A model generated the notes under the pieces. It had not been told where the DNA came from, ran no database searches, and worked only from the letters and a program-made list of their open reading frames with translations. Below are positions 1 through 9,612 of a stretch of DNA of 64,000 nucleotides, piece by piece. Every line of letters begins with the position of its first letter. Position 1 is the stretch's first letter. The position numbers and the translations under genes are program-made. The DNA comes from Paracoccus thiocyanatus (GTDB taxonomy: Bacteria; Pseudomonadota; Alphaproteobacteria; Rhodobacterales; Rhodobacteraceae): positions 124,001 to 188,000 of the forward strand of contig NZ_FTMK01000001.1 in the NCBI RefSeq assembly GCF_900156255.1, written 5' to 3'.

Positions 1-738
1 CATGAACACCGCATCGACATTGCCCGACAGGGCCGCCTGGGTGATGTTGGGCAGGACGCCGTCGATGCCGGTCTTGGACAGCGGATGGACGGCGGTGCCG
101 ACCAGGGTGGCGCCATTCCTGCGGATCGCGCGCTCGATCGCGCGGGCGCCGACCTGGCCGGCGGTGTCGTCTTCGGCCACCATCATGATGCGGCGCTTGC
201 CGTGTCCGACGCCATATCTCACCAGCCGGTCGGCCACGTTGTCGAAGGTATTGCCCAGCACGAAGACATTGCCGCCGGCGATGTCGGTATTGTTCGAGAA
301 TGACAGAACGTTCACGCCCTGCGACGCCATGGCGTTGCCCACCGCATTGGTGCTGTCGGCGAAAAGCGGGCCCAGGATGATGCGGGCGCCCTCGGCCACG
401 GCCTGGTTGGCCATGACGGCCGCGGTTGCCGGATCCGAGCCGGATTCGTAGACGCGCAGGTCGATCCTGGCGCCGCGCGCATCCGCCGCCGCCATCCTGG
501 CCGAATTGCTCAGCGAACGCGCCAGCCAGTCCAGGTCGGCGGCCCCGGTCCCCCCCGGCACCAGCAGCGCCACCTGGACCGGCTGCGCGGGGTCGATGCT
601 CTGGCCGGTCTCGGGGCCGGTCGCTCCCATCCCGGCCGGCTGGCAGGCGGCAAGCGTCAGGGCGGAAAGCACGGCGCCGATGCGCGCAAGCGGGCGGCGC
701 AGGTCAAAGGCGCCGCGGATCGTGTTCAGGACGGTCAT
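1..738 (-). CDS. LppC/LpoA-type penicillin-binding protein activator lipoprotein (3' part cut by window edge)
   Basis: Reading from ATG at 738 gives 246 open codons that run off the left edge, so the C-terminus is missing. The N-terminus is a lipoprotein signal: arginines, a hydrophobic stretch and lipobox LTLAAC with the lipidated Cys at about residue 32. What follows (VALLVPGG near residue 56, ILGPLFADST near 140, VLSFSNNTDIAGG near 163) is the periplasmic-binding-protein fold of the LppC/YraM family, outer-membrane lipoproteins that activate peptidoglycan synthases in gammaproteobacteria. It is divergent from rsmI and yraN, as in E. coli yraL-yraM-yraN, which supports the call. The activator role in this lineage is inferred by homology. 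A generic branched-chain amino-acid binding protein is less likely because of the lipobox and the neighbours. Confidence 0.85.
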   Translation of the reverse strand, partial: MTVLNTIRGAFDLRRPLARIGAVLSALTLAACQPAGMGATGPETGQSIDPAQPVQVALLVPGGTGAADLDWLARSLSNSARMAAADARGARIDLRVYESGSDPATAAVMANQAVAEGARIILGPLFADSTNAVGNAMASQGVNVLSFSNNTDIAGGNVFVLGNTFDNVADRLVRYGVGHGKRRIMMVAEDDTAGQVGARAIERAIRRNGATLVGTAVHPLSKTGIDGVLPNITQAALSGNVDAVFM

Positions 739-771
739 GGCTTGATTCCCTGTTGGATCTAGGCTGGGGGT

Positions 772-799
772 TTGATGGGGCAGGTTATTGGCATATTGG
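772..799 (+). promoter_or_regulatory. Candidate promoter of rsmI-yraN
   Basis: TTGATG (772-777) and TATTGG (794-799) are separated by 16 bp and lie about 40 bp before the rsmI ATG. The -10 is weak, so this is a proposal from sequence only. Confidence 0.3.
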
Positions 800-840
800 G
801 GACATGGCAACTTGCCCCGGCAGCGAGAAAGGAACCGGCG

Positions 841-1749
841 ATGGAGGATGGCGCAAGCAGCGGCGTGACCGGCGCCCGGCCGCTGGCCCTGAGCGTTTCG
901 GCCGCGCCGCCCCAGCCGGGGCTTTACCTGGTGGCGACCCCGATCGGCACGGCGCGCGACATCACGCTGCGGGCGCTGGACGTGCTGAACGCGGCCGACG
1001 TGCTTGCGGCCGAGGATACCCGCAACCTGCGCCACCTGATGGATATTCATGGCATCCCGCTGCGCGGGCGGCGCATCCTTGCCTATCACGACCATAATGC
1101 CGACCGGCAGCGCCCGGCGATCATGGCTGTGCTGGCGCAGGGCAAATCCCTGGCCTATGCCTCGGATGCGGGCACGCCGCTGGTGGCCGATCCGGGGTAC
1201 CGGCTGGCGCGGGACGCCGCCGAGGCAGGCTTCCCGGTCAGGGCGCTGCCCGGCCCGTCGGCCGCCCTGGCGGCGCTGTCGGTGTCGGGATTGCCAAGCG
1301 ACAGGTTCCTGTTCGTGGGCTTTCCGCCGGCCGCGGCCGGGGCGCGCAGGACATGGATCGAAAGCTGGCGGCAGGTGGATGCGACGGTGATCGTCTTTGA
1401 AAGCCCCAGGCGCGTTAAGCAATTGTTGGAGAATTTGTGCGAGCTTGAGGCGAATCGGGTTACAGTGATTTGCAGGGAGCTGACGAAGAAATTCGAAGAG
1501 GTGATGCGCGGAACCGCTGCGGAACTGCTGGAACGGTTGCCAGAGGGCGGATTTCGCGGCGAGATCGTCGTGCTGTTCGGTCGGCCTGAACCGGTTGTGC
1601 CGGATGAAAACGGCTTGCGCGATGCCCTTGCGGCGTTGCTCGACGAACGTCCGGTCAAGGAGGCGGCAGCCGAAGTCGCGGCCCGCTTCCGGCGGCCCCG
1701 ACGCGAGATCTATGCGCTGGCCTTGGCGATGAAAAAGGAACGGGAATGA
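841..1749 (+). CDS. rsmI: 16S rRNA (cytidine(1402)-2'-O)-methyltransferase
   Basis: RsmI transfers a methyl group from S-adenosylmethionine to the 2'-OH of C1402 in 16S rRNA, tuning decoding in the ribosomal P site. The 302-residue product has the tetrapyrrole-methylase fold: LVATPIGTARDITLRAL near residue 30, AEDTRNLRHL near 54, and SDAGTPLVADPGYRL near 110. ATG 841 is preferred over the upstream in-frame ATG at 772 because AGAAAGGAA sits just before it and homology begins soon after. Its stop overlaps the yraN start by 4 bases (ATGA), so the two are probably translationally coupled. Length is normal for the family. Confidence 0.95.
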   Translation: MEDGASSGVTGARPLALSVSAAPPQPGLYLVATPIGTARDITLRALDVLNAADVLAAEDTRNLRHLMDIHGIPLRGRRILAYHDHNADRQRPAIMAVLAQGKSLAYASDAGTPLVADPGYRLARDAAEAGFPVRALPGPSAALAALSVSGLPSDRFLFVGFPPAAAGARRTWIESWRQVDATVIVFESPRRVKQLLENLCELEANRVTVICRELTKKFEEVMRGTAAELLERLPEGGFRGEIVVLFGRPEPVVPDENGLRDALAALLDERPVKEAAAEVAARFRRPRREIYALALAMKKERE

Positions 1750-2159
1750 AGTTCGAGCGGATTTCACAGGGGACAGCAGTCCCGGTCGCCACCGGACGGT
1801 CGCAGCGGGGCGCGGTGGCCTATTCGTCGGGCCGTTTCGCCGAGGAATCGGTGGCGCGGGAATATCGCCGCCGCGGCTACGAGGTAATGGCCGAGCGCTG
1901 GCGCGGCCGCGGCGGCGAGATCGACCTGATCCTGTTCAAGGACGACGAATATGCCTTTGTCGAGGTCAAGAAATCGCAAAGCCACGACCGCGCGGCAGAG
2001 CGGATCGGCCCGCGGCAGGTCCGGCGCATCTGCAATGCGGCGCTGGAATATTGCGGCCGTCTTCCGGCGGGGCTGCTGACCGCGATGCGCTTTGACGCGG
2101 CTCTCGTCGATCAGTTCGGACGGGTCGAGATCCTTGAGAATGCCTTTGGAGCGAACTGA
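1746..2159 (+). CDS. yraN: YraN family protein (UPF0102), nuclease-like fold
   Basis: A 137-residue member of UPF0102, a small cytosolic family with a Holliday-junction-resolvase-like restriction-endonuclease fold. The core shows GRFAEESVAREYRRRGYEV (residues 29-47), RGGEIDLI (near 57) and FVEVKKS (near 70). The acidic pair with E-x-K is the PD-(D/E)XK arrangement, although biochemical function is poorly known. Lysine follows the motif where many homologues have arginine. It is coupled to rsmI by an ATGA overlap. The next 289 bases to gshB hold no convincing gene. Confidence 0.9.
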   Translation: MKFERISQGTAVPVATGRSQRGAVAYSSGRFAEESVAREYRRRGYEVMAERWRGRGGEIDLILFKDDEYAFVEVKKSQSHDRAAERIGPRQVRRICNAALEYCGRLPAGLLTAMRFDAALVDQFGRVEILENAFGAN

Positions 2160-2448
2160 AACCGCGGGTTCGGACAATGGATCGCCGGCCAGGTTCTGCA
2201 GCATCCGCCCACGTGGCTTCGAGGCGGAAGCAGGCTGAAAATCCCAGCCCTGCTGCGGAATGGCGGGCTTGCGTTTCCGGGGGGCGGGCATCCGGGCCAT
2301 GCGATTCTTTCGGGCGGTGCAAGGCTCATCATCCTCGCGGCGCCCTGTCCGGCCGGAAGCCCTGCATGGCCTACCGGCCCAGGACTACCGCTTGCAAAGC
2401 CGTCCCGCGCGGGCGACAAAGCCCACCGACACAGTCCGGGGATGAGAG

Positions 2449-3399
2449 ATGAGTCTTTACGTGGCCCTGCAAATGGACCCGATCGAGCAGGTTTCGATCG
2501 ATGGCGACAGCACGTTCCGGCTGGGACTGGAGGCCGAGGCCCGCGGCCACCGGCTGTTTCAGTACACCGCCGACCGGCTAAGCTATTGCGAAGGCCGGGT
2601 CACGGCGCGCGGCCGTCCGGTCAGCCTGCGCCGCGAAGCGGGCGATCACGTAAGCTTCGGCGACTGGGCCGAGGTCGATCTGGCCGAGTTCGACGTGGTC
2701 TGGCTGCGCCAGGACCCGCCCTTTGACATGGGCTATATCACCACCACCCATCTGCTGGACCGGGTGCATCCGTCGACCTATGTGGTCAACGACCCGTTCT
2801 GGGTGCGCAACAGCCCCGAAAAGCTGCTTGTGCTGGATTTTCCCGACCTTACGCCGCCGACACTGATCACCCGTGACCTGGGCCAGATCCGCGCCTTTCG
2901 CGAAAGGCACGGCGATTTCATCCTGAAGCCGCTTTACGGCAATGGCGGGGTCGGCATCTTCCACATGCGGCCCGACGATCCGAACCTGTCTTCGCTGGTC
3001 GAGACCTTTCTGGCCAACAGCCGCGAGCCGATCATCGCGCAGAAATACCTGCCCGCCGTGGTCCGCGGCGACAAGCGCATCATCCTGGTCGATGGCGAGC
3101 CGGTCGGCGCGATCAACCGGGTGCCCGCCCAGGGCGAGGCGCGCTCGAACATGCATGTGGGCGGCCGCCCCGAGAAGATCGGCCTGACCGAGCGCGAATA
3201 CGAGATCTGCGCCCGGATCGGCCCGACCTTGCGCGAAAAGGGCCTGATTTTCACCGGCATCGATGTGATCGACGGCTGGCTGACCGAGATCAACGTGACT
3301 TCGCCCACCGGCATCCAGGAGCTTGAGCGTTTCGACGGCATCAATGCAGCGGCGCTGATCTGGGATGCCATCGAGCGCCGGTTGGCCGAACGGGGTTAG
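2449..3399 (+). CDS. gshB: Glutathione synthetase
   Basis: GshB joins gamma-glutamylcysteine and glycine with ATP to make glutathione in the cytosol. The 316-residue protein has the ATP-grasp layout: N-terminal pre-ATP-grasp domain starting [10 protein letters not shown], the glycine-rich loop [13 protein letters not shown] near residue 160, and the C-terminal [17 protein letters not shown] near 282 that closes over substrate. Length matches bacterial GshB (about 315). ATG 2449 follows GGGGATGAG. It stands alone: yraN lies 289 bp upstream and a convergent comM downstream. No partner gshA is in the window. Confidence 0.97.
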   Translation: MSLYVALQMDPIEQVSIDGDSTFRLGLEAEARGHRLFQYTADRLSYCEGRVTARGRPVSLRREAGDHVSFGDWAEVDLAEFDVVWLRQDPPFDMGYITTTHLLDRVHPSTYVVNDPFWVRNSPEKLLVLDFPDLTPPTLITRDLGQIRAFRERHGDFILKPLYGNGGVGIFHMRPDDPNLSSLVETFLANSREPIIAQKYLPAVVRGDKRIILVDGEPVGAINRVPAQGEARSNMHVGGRPEKIGLTEREYEICARIGPTLREKGLIFTGIDVIDGWLTEINVTSPTGIQELERFDGINAAALIWDAIERRLAERG

Positions 3400-3784
3400 C
3401 GGCCTGTTAGGCCGGAACCGGCGAATCGGAGCCCCGGTGGTTGTGCGGCCCGGCGAGGTTGCGGATGACACCCGACCCCGGCGGCTTTGCAGTGGCGATG
3501 CCGCGACGTCGCCGCCGGGCTGGGTTGCGGCTTTGCTGGCTCTCGGGCGGGCAGGCCCGTTGACCGGCACGGCAGCCGGGCGTCGGCAAGGCGAACCGGC
3601 ATTTGGGCGAAGGGGCGGCCGCCGAGCGCGATCACGCCGTGCCGCCGCCGCCCAGACGCGAACGGACCGGCAGTTCCTATCCTAATTTTCTGTTGCGCAG
3701 ATGCGGAGACACCCCCTCTGTCGAGGGAGCGTCGAGGCGCCCGCATGGGCGATTCCCGTCGATCAGCCGGTTCGCAAGAATGCG
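3400..3784. other. 385-bp convergent intergenic region without a recognised gene
   Basis: This gap lies between the stops of gshB (+) and comM (-). A short inverted repeat GGCCT-gtt-AGGCC follows the gshB stop at about 3402-3414 but has no T-run. Around 3665-3700 the sequence is AT-richer than its surroundings. Open frames here are unsupported overlaps with comM. I see no tRNA and no RNA family I can name. Confidence 0.5.
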
Positions 3785-5299
3785 TCAATCCGGCCGGCCG
3801 AAGGGCAGGCGATAGGACAGCGCCTCGGCCAGGTGCGGCTGGCGGATGTCGGCGGCGCCGTCCAGGTCGGCAATGGTCCGCGCGCTGCGCAGGATGCGGT
3901 GATAGCCGCGCGGGGTCAGGCCCAGCCGGTCGGCCGCCAGCGCCAGCAGCGACCGGCATTCGCCGTCTAGCGGCGCGATCTCTTCCAGCAGCCGACCCGA
4001 GGCGTCGGCATTCACCCGCGCGGTTGCATGGCCGGCAAAGCGTGCGGCTTGCAGCGCGCGGGCGGCGGCGACGCGGGCGGCCACGCTGGCCGAGCTTTCG
4101 CCGGTCGCCGGCAGGCCCAGGTCCTCGATCGAAACCTGCGGCACCTCGATGCGCAGGTCGAAACGGTCCATCATCGGCCCCGAGATGCGGCCCAGATAGT
4201 CCGCCCCGCAGCGCGGCGCCTTGGAGCAGGCGCGGGCGGCGTCCGCAATCTCGCCGCAGCGGCAGGGATTGGCGGCCGCGACCAGCAGGAAGCGCGCCGG
4301 ATAGCGGATATGGGCATTGGCGCGCGAGACGTGGATTTCCCCCGTCTCGATCGGTTCGCGCAGCGCGTCTATGACCCGGCGTTCGAATTCCGGCAACTCG
4401 TCCAGGAACAGCACGCCGTTATGCGCCAGGCTTGCCTGGCCGGGCCGGGCGTTGCGCCCGCCCCCGACCATGGCCGCCATCGACGCCGTATGATGCGGCT
4501 GGCAAAAGGGCGCCATGCGCGAAATGCCGCCTTCGGCCATAAGCCCGGCGACGGAATGAATGATCGAGGTCTCCAGCGCCTCTTGCGGGTCCAGCGGCGG
4601 CAGGATGCCGGGCAGGCGGGTCGCCAGCATGGACTTGCTGGCGCCGGGGGGGCCGACCATCAGCAGGTGATGCCGGCCGGCGGCGGCGATTTCCAGCGCC
4701 CGGCGGGCGCGTTCCTGACCCTTGACCTCGGCCAGGTCGGCTTCGAACACGGTCGCGGCCAGTTCGCCCGGCGCGGCGCGGGCCAGGGGCGCGCGGTCGG
4801 TCAGGTGATCGACCGCTTCGCGCAGGGTGCGCGGCGCAAAGACCGGCACCGCGCCGACCCAGGCTGCCTCGGCGGCGCAGGCGCGAGGCACCAGCAGGGC
4901 GCGGCTTTCCTCGGCTGCGGCCATGGCGGCGGGCAGGGCGCCCGCGACCGGCGACAGCCGCCCGTCCAGCGCCAGTTCCCCCAAGGCCACCACCCGTTCC
5001 AGCGCCTCGGCCGGGACGATTTCAAGCGCGGCCAGCACCGCGAGCGCGATGGGCAGGTCGAAATGCGAACCCTCCTTGGGCAGGTCGGCGGGCGACAGGT
5101 TCACCGTCACCCGCCGCGAGGGCATGGCGATGGACAGCGCGCCGAAGGCGGCCTTGACCCGCTCGCGCGCCTCGCTGACCGATTTGTCGGGCAGCCCGAC
5201 GATGCCGAATCCCGGTAGTCCCGGCGAGACCGAACATTGCACCTCGACCAGCCGCGCCTCGACCCCGTCGAAGGCTACGGTATAGGCAATTGCCGCCAT
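3785..5299 (-). CDS. comM: YifB/ComM family Mg-chelatase-like AAA+ ATPase
   Basis: ComM-type proteins are hexameric AAA+ helicases that promote branch migration during integration of transforming DNA; the family is widespread beyond competent species. The 504-residue protein has the N-terminal ChlI-like domain (SPGLPGFGIVGLPDKSVSEA near residue 26), the AAA module (about 190-395) with Walker B LFLDELPEF near 297, a zinc-ribbon-like CRCGE...C segment, and the C-terminal helical domain (LTPRGYHRILRSARTIADL). The Walker A reads GPPGASKS, with Ser where GxxxxGK[ST] expects Gly, which may affect ATP use. No competence genes lie nearby. The start is ATG 5299, and length is normal. Confidence 0.92.
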   Translation of the reverse strand: MAAIAYTVAFDGVEARLVEVQCSVSPGLPGFGIVGLPDKSVSEARERVKAAFGALSIAMPSRRVTVNLSPADLPKEGSHFDLPIALAVLAALEIVPAEALERVVALGELALDGRLSPVAGALPAAMAAAEESRALLVPRACAAEAAWVGAVPVFAPRTLREAVDHLTDRAPLARAAPGELAATVFEADLAEVKGQERARRALEIAAAGRHHLLMVGPPGASKSMLATRLPGILPPLDPQEALETSIIHSVAGLMAEGGISRMAPFCQPHHTASMAAMVGGGRNARPGQASLAHNGVLFLDELPEFERRVIDALREPIETGEIHVSRANAHIRYPARFLLVAAANPCRCGEIADAARACSKAPRCGADYLGRISGPMMDRFDLRIEVPQVSIEDLGLPATGESSASVAARVAAARALQAARFAGHATARVNADASGRLLEEIAPLDGECRSLLALAADRLGLTPRGYHRILRSARTIADLDGAADIRQPHLAEALSYRLPFGRPD

Positions 5300-5370
5300 C
5301 GGTTCTCTCCGTGTCCGGCTTTCTGGATAAACTGCCGCATCTTAAAGAAGGGTTAACGGGCGCGGCTTGC

Positions 5371-5399
5371 TTGTTCCGCGCGGCACTTGCGCCTATGTG
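5371..5399 (+). promoter_or_regulatory. Candidate promoter for coaBC and the SUF run
   Basis: TTGTTC (5371-5376) and TATGTG (5394-5399), 17 bp apart, lie 35 bp before the coaBC ATG in the comM-coaBC divergent gap. Since coaBC through sufS overlap or nearly touch, this could drive the whole run. Sequence match only. Confidence 0.35.
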
Positions 5400-5434
5400 C
5401 AGGGCGAAGGACAAGGGGGCCAAAGGAAGCGACC

Positions 5435-6703
5435 ATGCAAGGCAGCCGCATATTGCTGATCGTCGGCGGGGGCATCGCCGCGTTCAAGATCCCCGAGCTG
5501 ATCCGCATGATCCGGCGCGAGGGCGGCGCGGTCGTGCCGGTGCTGACGCAGGGGGGGGCGCAATTCGTCACCCCGCTTACGCTTTCCGCCCTGGCCGAGG
5601 CGCCCTGCCATACCGAACTGTTCGATCTGACCCGCGAATCCGAAATGGGCCATATCCGGCTGTCGCGCGCCGCCGACCTGGTGGTGGTCGCGCCGGCCAC
5701 GGCCGACCTTTTGGCGCGGATGGCGGCGGGGATGGCGGACGATCTGGCCACCACGCTGCTGCTTGCCACCGACAAGCCGGTGCTGGCGGCCCCGGCGATG
5801 AATGTGCGCATGTGGCAGCACCCGGCCACGCAGCGCAACCTGGACACGCTGGAAAACGACGGCATCCGCCTGGTCGGCCCGGACGAAGGCGACATGGCCT
5901 GCGGCGAATACGGCCCCGGCCGCATGGCCGAGCCCGAGGCGATCCTGGCGGCGATCCGTGCGGCACTTGGCCGCGACAAGCCGCTGCGCCTGCCGCCCGA
6001 GGCCGCGATCTCGTTGCCGGCGCGGCGGCTGGCCGGGCGGCATGTGATCGTCACCTCGGGCCCGACGCATGAGCCGATCGACCCGGTGCGCTATATCGCC
6101 AACCGCTCCAGCGGGGCGCAGGGCGCGGCCATCGCGGGCGCGCTGCGCGACCTGGGCGCGCGAGTCAGTTTCGTGACCGGCCCGGCCCAGGTGCCGCCCC
6201 CCGAAGGCGTCGAGGTGATTGCCGTGCAGACCGCGCGCGAGATGCGCGCGGCGGTCGAGGCCGCCTTGCCCGCCGACGCCGCCGTCATGGCCGCGGCGGT
6301 TGCGGATTGGCATGTCGCCAATGCCAGGGCGGGCAAGATCAAGAAAGACGGATCCGGGGCGCTGCCCGAACTGCAATTCGCCGAAAATCCCGACATCCTG
6401 GCCTGGATCAGCCAGCTTGGCCAGGATCGGCCGGCGCTGGTCGTGGGCTTTGCCGCCGAAACCGACGATGTGCTGGACAATGCCGCGCGCAAGCGCCAGC
6501 GCAAAGGCTGCGACTGGATCATCGCCAATGACGTCAGCCCCGAAACAGGGATCATGGGTGGGACAGAGAATGCGGTGACGCTGGTTTCCGGCGTCGGCGC
6601 GGAAAGCTGGCCGCGCCTGTCCAAGGCCGAGGTGGCGCGCCGGCTGGCCGCCCGCATCGCCGAGGCGCTGAACGGCGAAGGGCCGGCCGAGGCGCGGCCA
6701 TGA
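5435..6703 (+). CDS. coaBC: Bifunctional phosphopantothenoylcysteine decarboxylase / phosphopantothenate-cysteine ligase
   Basis: CoaBC performs two steps of coenzyme A synthesis: CTP-dependent addition of cysteine to 4'-phosphopantothenate (CoaB), then FMN-dependent decarboxylation to 4'-phosphopantetheine (CoaC). The 422-residue protein shows CoaC first: ILLIVGGGIAAFK, the catalytic His73 in MGHIRLSRAADL, AAPAMNVRMW, and the active-site Cys in MACGEYGPGRM near 156. CoaB follows from about residue 200: VTSGPTHEPIDPVRYIANRS, AAAVADW, and KIKK near 305. ATG 5435 has AAAGGAAG upstream. Its stop overlaps the next gene by 4 bases, joining CoA synthesis to the Fe-S run. Confidence 0.96.
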   Translation: MQGSRILLIVGGGIAAFKIPELIRMIRREGGAVVPVLTQGGAQFVTPLTLSALAEAPCHTELFDLTRESEMGHIRLSRAADLVVVAPATADLLARMAAGMADDLATTLLLATDKPVLAAPAMNVRMWQHPATQRNLDTLENDGIRLVGPDEGDMACGEYGPGRMAEPEAILAAIRAALGRDKPLRLPPEAAISLPARRLAGRHVIVTSGPTHEPIDPVRYIANRSSGAQGAAIAGALRDLGARVSFVTGPAQVPPPEGVEVIAVQTAREMRAAVEAALPADAAVMAAAVADWHVANARAGKIKKDGSGALPELQFAENPDILAWISQLGQDRPALVVGFAAETDDVLDNAARKRQRKGCDWIIANDVSPETGIMGGTENAVTLVSGVGAESWPRLSKAEVARRLAARIAEALNGEGPAEARP

Positions 6704-7767
6704 GCCGGGTCTATCTGGACTGGAACGCCACCACGCCCCTGCGCGCCGAGGCGCGCGAGGCGATGCTGGCGGCGATGGAACTGGTCGGCAACCCTTCTTC
6801 GGTCCATGCCGAGGGGCGGGCGGCCAAATCCGCGATGGAACGCGCGCGCGAAGACATTGCCGCGGCGCTTGGCGCCGAGGGCGCGGACGTGATCTTTACC
6901 TCGGGCGCGACCGAGGCGGCGGCGCTGGTGCTTCAGGACCGTGGGCTGGCCTGTTCGCCGGTCGAGCATCCGGCCGTCCTGGCGTGGTGCGACCCGTTCT
7001 TGCCGGCCGATGCGGCGGGGTGCGTCACCGTGCCCGATCCCGGCCGGTCGGTGCTGCAACTGGCCAATTCCGAAACCGGCGTCATCCAGGATCTGCCCAA
7101 GGGGCTGGCGGTCAGCGACCTGACGCAAGCCTTCGGCAAGATCCCCCTGGCCTTCAACTGGCTGGGGATCGAGGCCGGCTTTGTCAGCGCCCACAAGCTG
7201 GGCGGGCCGCGCGGCATCGGCGCGCTGGTGGTCCGCCGCGGCACCGAGGTCGCGGCCCGCATCCGGGGCGGCGGGCAAGAGCAGGGGCGCCGCGCCGGGA
7301 CCGAGAACCTGATCGGCATCATGGGCTTTGCGGCGGTCGCGAAAGCGGCGCAGAATGACCTGGATCAAGGAATTGGGGAAAAAGTGTCGCAACTTCGCGA
7401 TTCCCTGATGGCCGCTCTGGAATCCCAGACAGAAATGGTTACATTTCCGGGGCGCGAGGCCCGCCGCCTGCCCAACACATTGTCGATCCTGACGCCGGGA
7501 TGGCGCGGAGAGACGCAGGTGATGCAGATGGATCTGGCCGGATTTGCCGTCTCGGCAGGCTCGGCCTGTTCGTCGGGCAAGGTCCGGCCCAGTTCCGTTC
7601 TGACGGCCATGGGAATCGCGCCGGAATTGGCGGGCGACGCGATCCGCGTCTCGATCGGCCCGGCGACGGAGCCTCGGGACGTGATGCGTTTTGCGGATGC
7701 ATGGCTGGCGGCGCATGGGCGCTGGCGGCAAAGGAATGATTGGCGGGCGACCGCGGGAAGGGTTTGA
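6700..7767 (+). CDS. Cysteine desulfurase, IscS/NifS type
   Basis: A PLP enzyme that takes sulfur from cysteine and holds it as a persulfide for Fe-S assembly. The 355-residue protein has the class V aminotransferase fold: [24 protein letters not shown], the PLP lysine K166 in [10 protein letters not shown], and the mobile-loop Cys290 in [11 protein letters not shown], the signature of IscS/NifS-group enzymes. It is shorter than E. coli IscS (404). It overlaps coaBC by 4 bases and sits one base before sufB, so the SUF run has two desulfurases, this one and SufS. A gene like this often leads SUF clusters in Rhodobacteraceae, usually after iscR, which is absent here. Confidence 0.9.
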   Translation: MSRVYLDWNATTPLRAEAREAMLAAMELVGNPSSVHAEGRAAKSAMERAREDIAAALGAEGADVIFTSGATEAAALVLQDRGLACSPVEHPAVLAWCDPFLPADAAGCVTVPDPGRSVLQLANSETGVIQDLPKGLAVSDLTQAFGKIPLAFNWLGIEAGFVSAHKLGGPRGIGALVVRRGTEVAARIRGGGQEQGRRAGTENLIGIMGFAAVAKAAQNDLDQGIGEKVSQLRDSLMAALESQTEMVTFPGREARRLPNTLSILTPGWRGETQVMQMDLAGFAVSAGSACSSGKVRPSSVLTAMGIAPELAGDAIRVSIGPATEPRDVMRFADAWLAAHGRWRQRNDWRATAGRV

Positions 7768-7768
7768 G

Positions 7769-9295
7769 ATGACTGTAGAGATCGGCGAGACTATCGAAGT
7801 TCGCGAGGGCGTGGACCGCGAGACCGTCGAGACCGTCCAGAACATGGGGTCCTACAAATACGGCTGGGACACCGATATCGAGATGGAATATGCCCCCAAG
7901 GGCATCAACGAAGATATCGTCCGCCTGATTTCGGAAAAGAACGAAGAGCCGGAATGGATGACCGAATGGCGCTTGCAGGCGTTCCGCCGCTGGCAGACCA
8001 TGACCGAACCGAAATGGGCGATGCTGAACTATCCTGAAATCGACTATCAGGACCAGTATTACTATGCCCGCCCCAAAAGCATGCAGGTCAAGCCCAAGTC
8101 GCTGGACGAGGTCGATCCCAAGCTGCTGGCGACCTATGAAAAGCTGGGCATCCCGCTGAAGGAACAGATGATCCTGGCCGGGATCGAGGGCGCCGAGGGC
8201 GCGCCCGCCGAAGGGCGCAAGGTCGCGGTGGATGCGGTCTTCGACAGCGTCAGCGTCGGCACCACCTTCAAGGACGAACTGGCCAAGGCCGGGGTCATCT
8301 TCTGCTCGATCTCGGAAGCCATCCGCGAACATCCCGAGCTGGTGCGGAAATATCTGGGCTCGGTCGTGCCGCAGACCGACAACTTCTTCGCCACGCTGAA
8401 CTCGGCGGTGTTTTCGGACGGCAGCTTTGTCTATGTGCCGCCGGGGGTGCATTGCCCGATGGAGCTTTCGACCTATTTCCGCATGAATGCCGAGAATACC
8501 GGCCAGTTCGAGCGGACGTTGATCATCGCCGACAAGGGCTCCTACGTCAGCTACCTGGAAGGCTGCACCGCGCCCAAGCGCGACGTGGCGCAACTGCATG
8601 CGGCGGTGGTGGAAATCGTCGTGCTGGAGGATGCCGAGGTCAAGTATTCCACGGTGCAGAACTGGTTCCCCGGCGACGAGGAAGGCAGGGGCGGCATCTA
8701 CAACTTCGTCACCAAGCGCGCCGATTGCCGCGAGGCGCGGGCCAAGGTGATGTGGACCCAGGTGGAAACCGGCAGCGCAATCACCTGGAAATACCCGTCC
8801 TGCATCCTGCGCGGCGACGAGAGCCAGGGCGAGTTCTATTCCATCGCCATCGCCAACAACTACCAGCAGGCCGATACCGGCACCAAGATGATCCATCTTG
8901 GCAAGAACACCCGCTCGCGTATCGTGTCCAAGGGGATTTCTGCGGGACAGGCGCAGAATACCTATCGCGGCATGGTGACGATGCACCCGCGCGCCAAGAA
9001 CAGCCGCAACTATACGCAATGCGACAGCCTGCTGATCGGCGACAAATGCGGCGCCCATACCGTGCCCTATATCGAGGTCAAGAACACCTCGAGCCGCGTG
9101 GAACACGAGGCGACCACCAGCAAGGTCGACGACGACCAGCTGTTCTATTGCCGCTCGCGCGGGATGGACGAGGAAGAGGCCGTGGCCCTGGTGGTGAACG
9201 GCTTCTGCCGCGAGGTCTTGCAGGCCCTGCCGATGGAATTTGCCATGGAGGCGCAGTCTCTGGTCGCCATCAGCCTGGAAGGGTCGGTCGGATGA
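7769..9295 (+). CDS. sufB: Fe-S cluster assembly scaffold protein SufB
   Basis: SufB is the scaffold subunit of the SufBC2D complex, where sulfur and iron are assembled into clusters before transfer to apoproteins. The 508-residue product carries family blocks: [66 protein letters not shown] and [21 protein letters not shown] 7769 follows GGGAAGGGTTTGAG; the longer open frame back to 7691 merely overlaps the desulfurase. The stop overlaps the UPF0145 gene by 4 bases (ATGA). Confidence 0.97.
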   Translation: MTVEIGETIEVREGVDRETVETVQNMGSYKYGWDTDIEMEYAPKGINEDIVRLISEKNEEPEWMTEWRLQAFRRWQTMTEPKWAMLNYPEIDYQDQYYYARPKSMQVKPKSLDEVDPKLLATYEKLGIPLKEQMILAGIEGAEGAPAEGRKVAVDAVFDSVSVGTTFKDELAKAGVIFCSISEAIREHPELVRKYLGSVVPQTDNFFATLNSAVFSDGSFVYVPPGVHCPMELSTYFRMNAENTGQFERTLIIADKGSYVSYLEGCTAPKRDVAQLHAAVVEIVVLEDAEVKYSTVQNWFPGDEEGRGGIYNFVTKRADCREARAKVMWTQVETGSAITWKYPSCILRGDESQGEFYSIAIANNYQQADTGTKMIHLGKNTRSRIVSKGISAGQAQNTYRGMVTMHPRAKNSRNYTQCDSLLIGDKCGAHTVPYIEVKNTSSRVEHEATTSKVDDDQLFYCRSRGMDEEEAVALVVNGFCREVLQALPMEFAMEAQSLVAISLEGSVG

Positions 9296-9603
9296 TCGTC
9301 ACCACCACCCCCGGCATCGAGGGCCGCCGCATCACCGCCTATCACGGCGTGGTGACGGGCGAGACCATCATCGGCGCCAATATCTTTCGCGACATCTTCG
9401 CCGGGATTCGCGACATCGTGGGCGGCCGCTCGGGCGCCTATGAATCCGCGCTGGCCTCGGCCCGCGAAACCGCCTTGTCCGAGATGCAGGACCGCGCCCG
9501 CCAGATGGGCGGCAATGCCGTGGTCGGCATCGATCTGGACTATGAAGTCATCAACAACATGCTGATGGTGTCCGCCTCGGGCACCGCCGTAAGTGTCGAA
9601 TAG
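9292..9603 (+). CDS. YbjQ/UPF0145 family heavy-metal-binding-domain protein
   Basis: A 103-residue member of UPF0145 (YbjQ), small proteins forming ring-shaped pentamers and annotated with a putative heavy-metal-binding domain; function is not established. Recognisable blocks are [20 protein letters not shown] at the start, the gap-rich [20 protein letters not shown], and [16 protein letters not shown] near residue 72. It overlaps sufB by 4 bases and ends 9 bp before sufC, so it is co-expressed with and placed inside the SufBCD genes. That context suggests a role in iron or Fe-S handling, which is inference only. Confidence 0.88.
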   Translation: MIVTTTPGIEGRRITAYHGVVTGETIIGANIFRDIFAGIRDIVGGRSGAYESALASARETALSEMQDRARQMGGNAVVGIDLDYEVINNMLMVSASGTAVSVE

Positions 9604-9612
9604 GAACGAACC

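Noticed and set aside
2160..2448. Possible small gene between yraN and gshB
   Set aside because: Overlapping frames on both strands have arbitrary composition and no ribosome site. The gap shows no terminator or RNA either.
7439..9106. A 555-residue minus-strand frame opposite sufB
   Set aside because: Antisense shadow with no recognisable domain, while sufB is certain.
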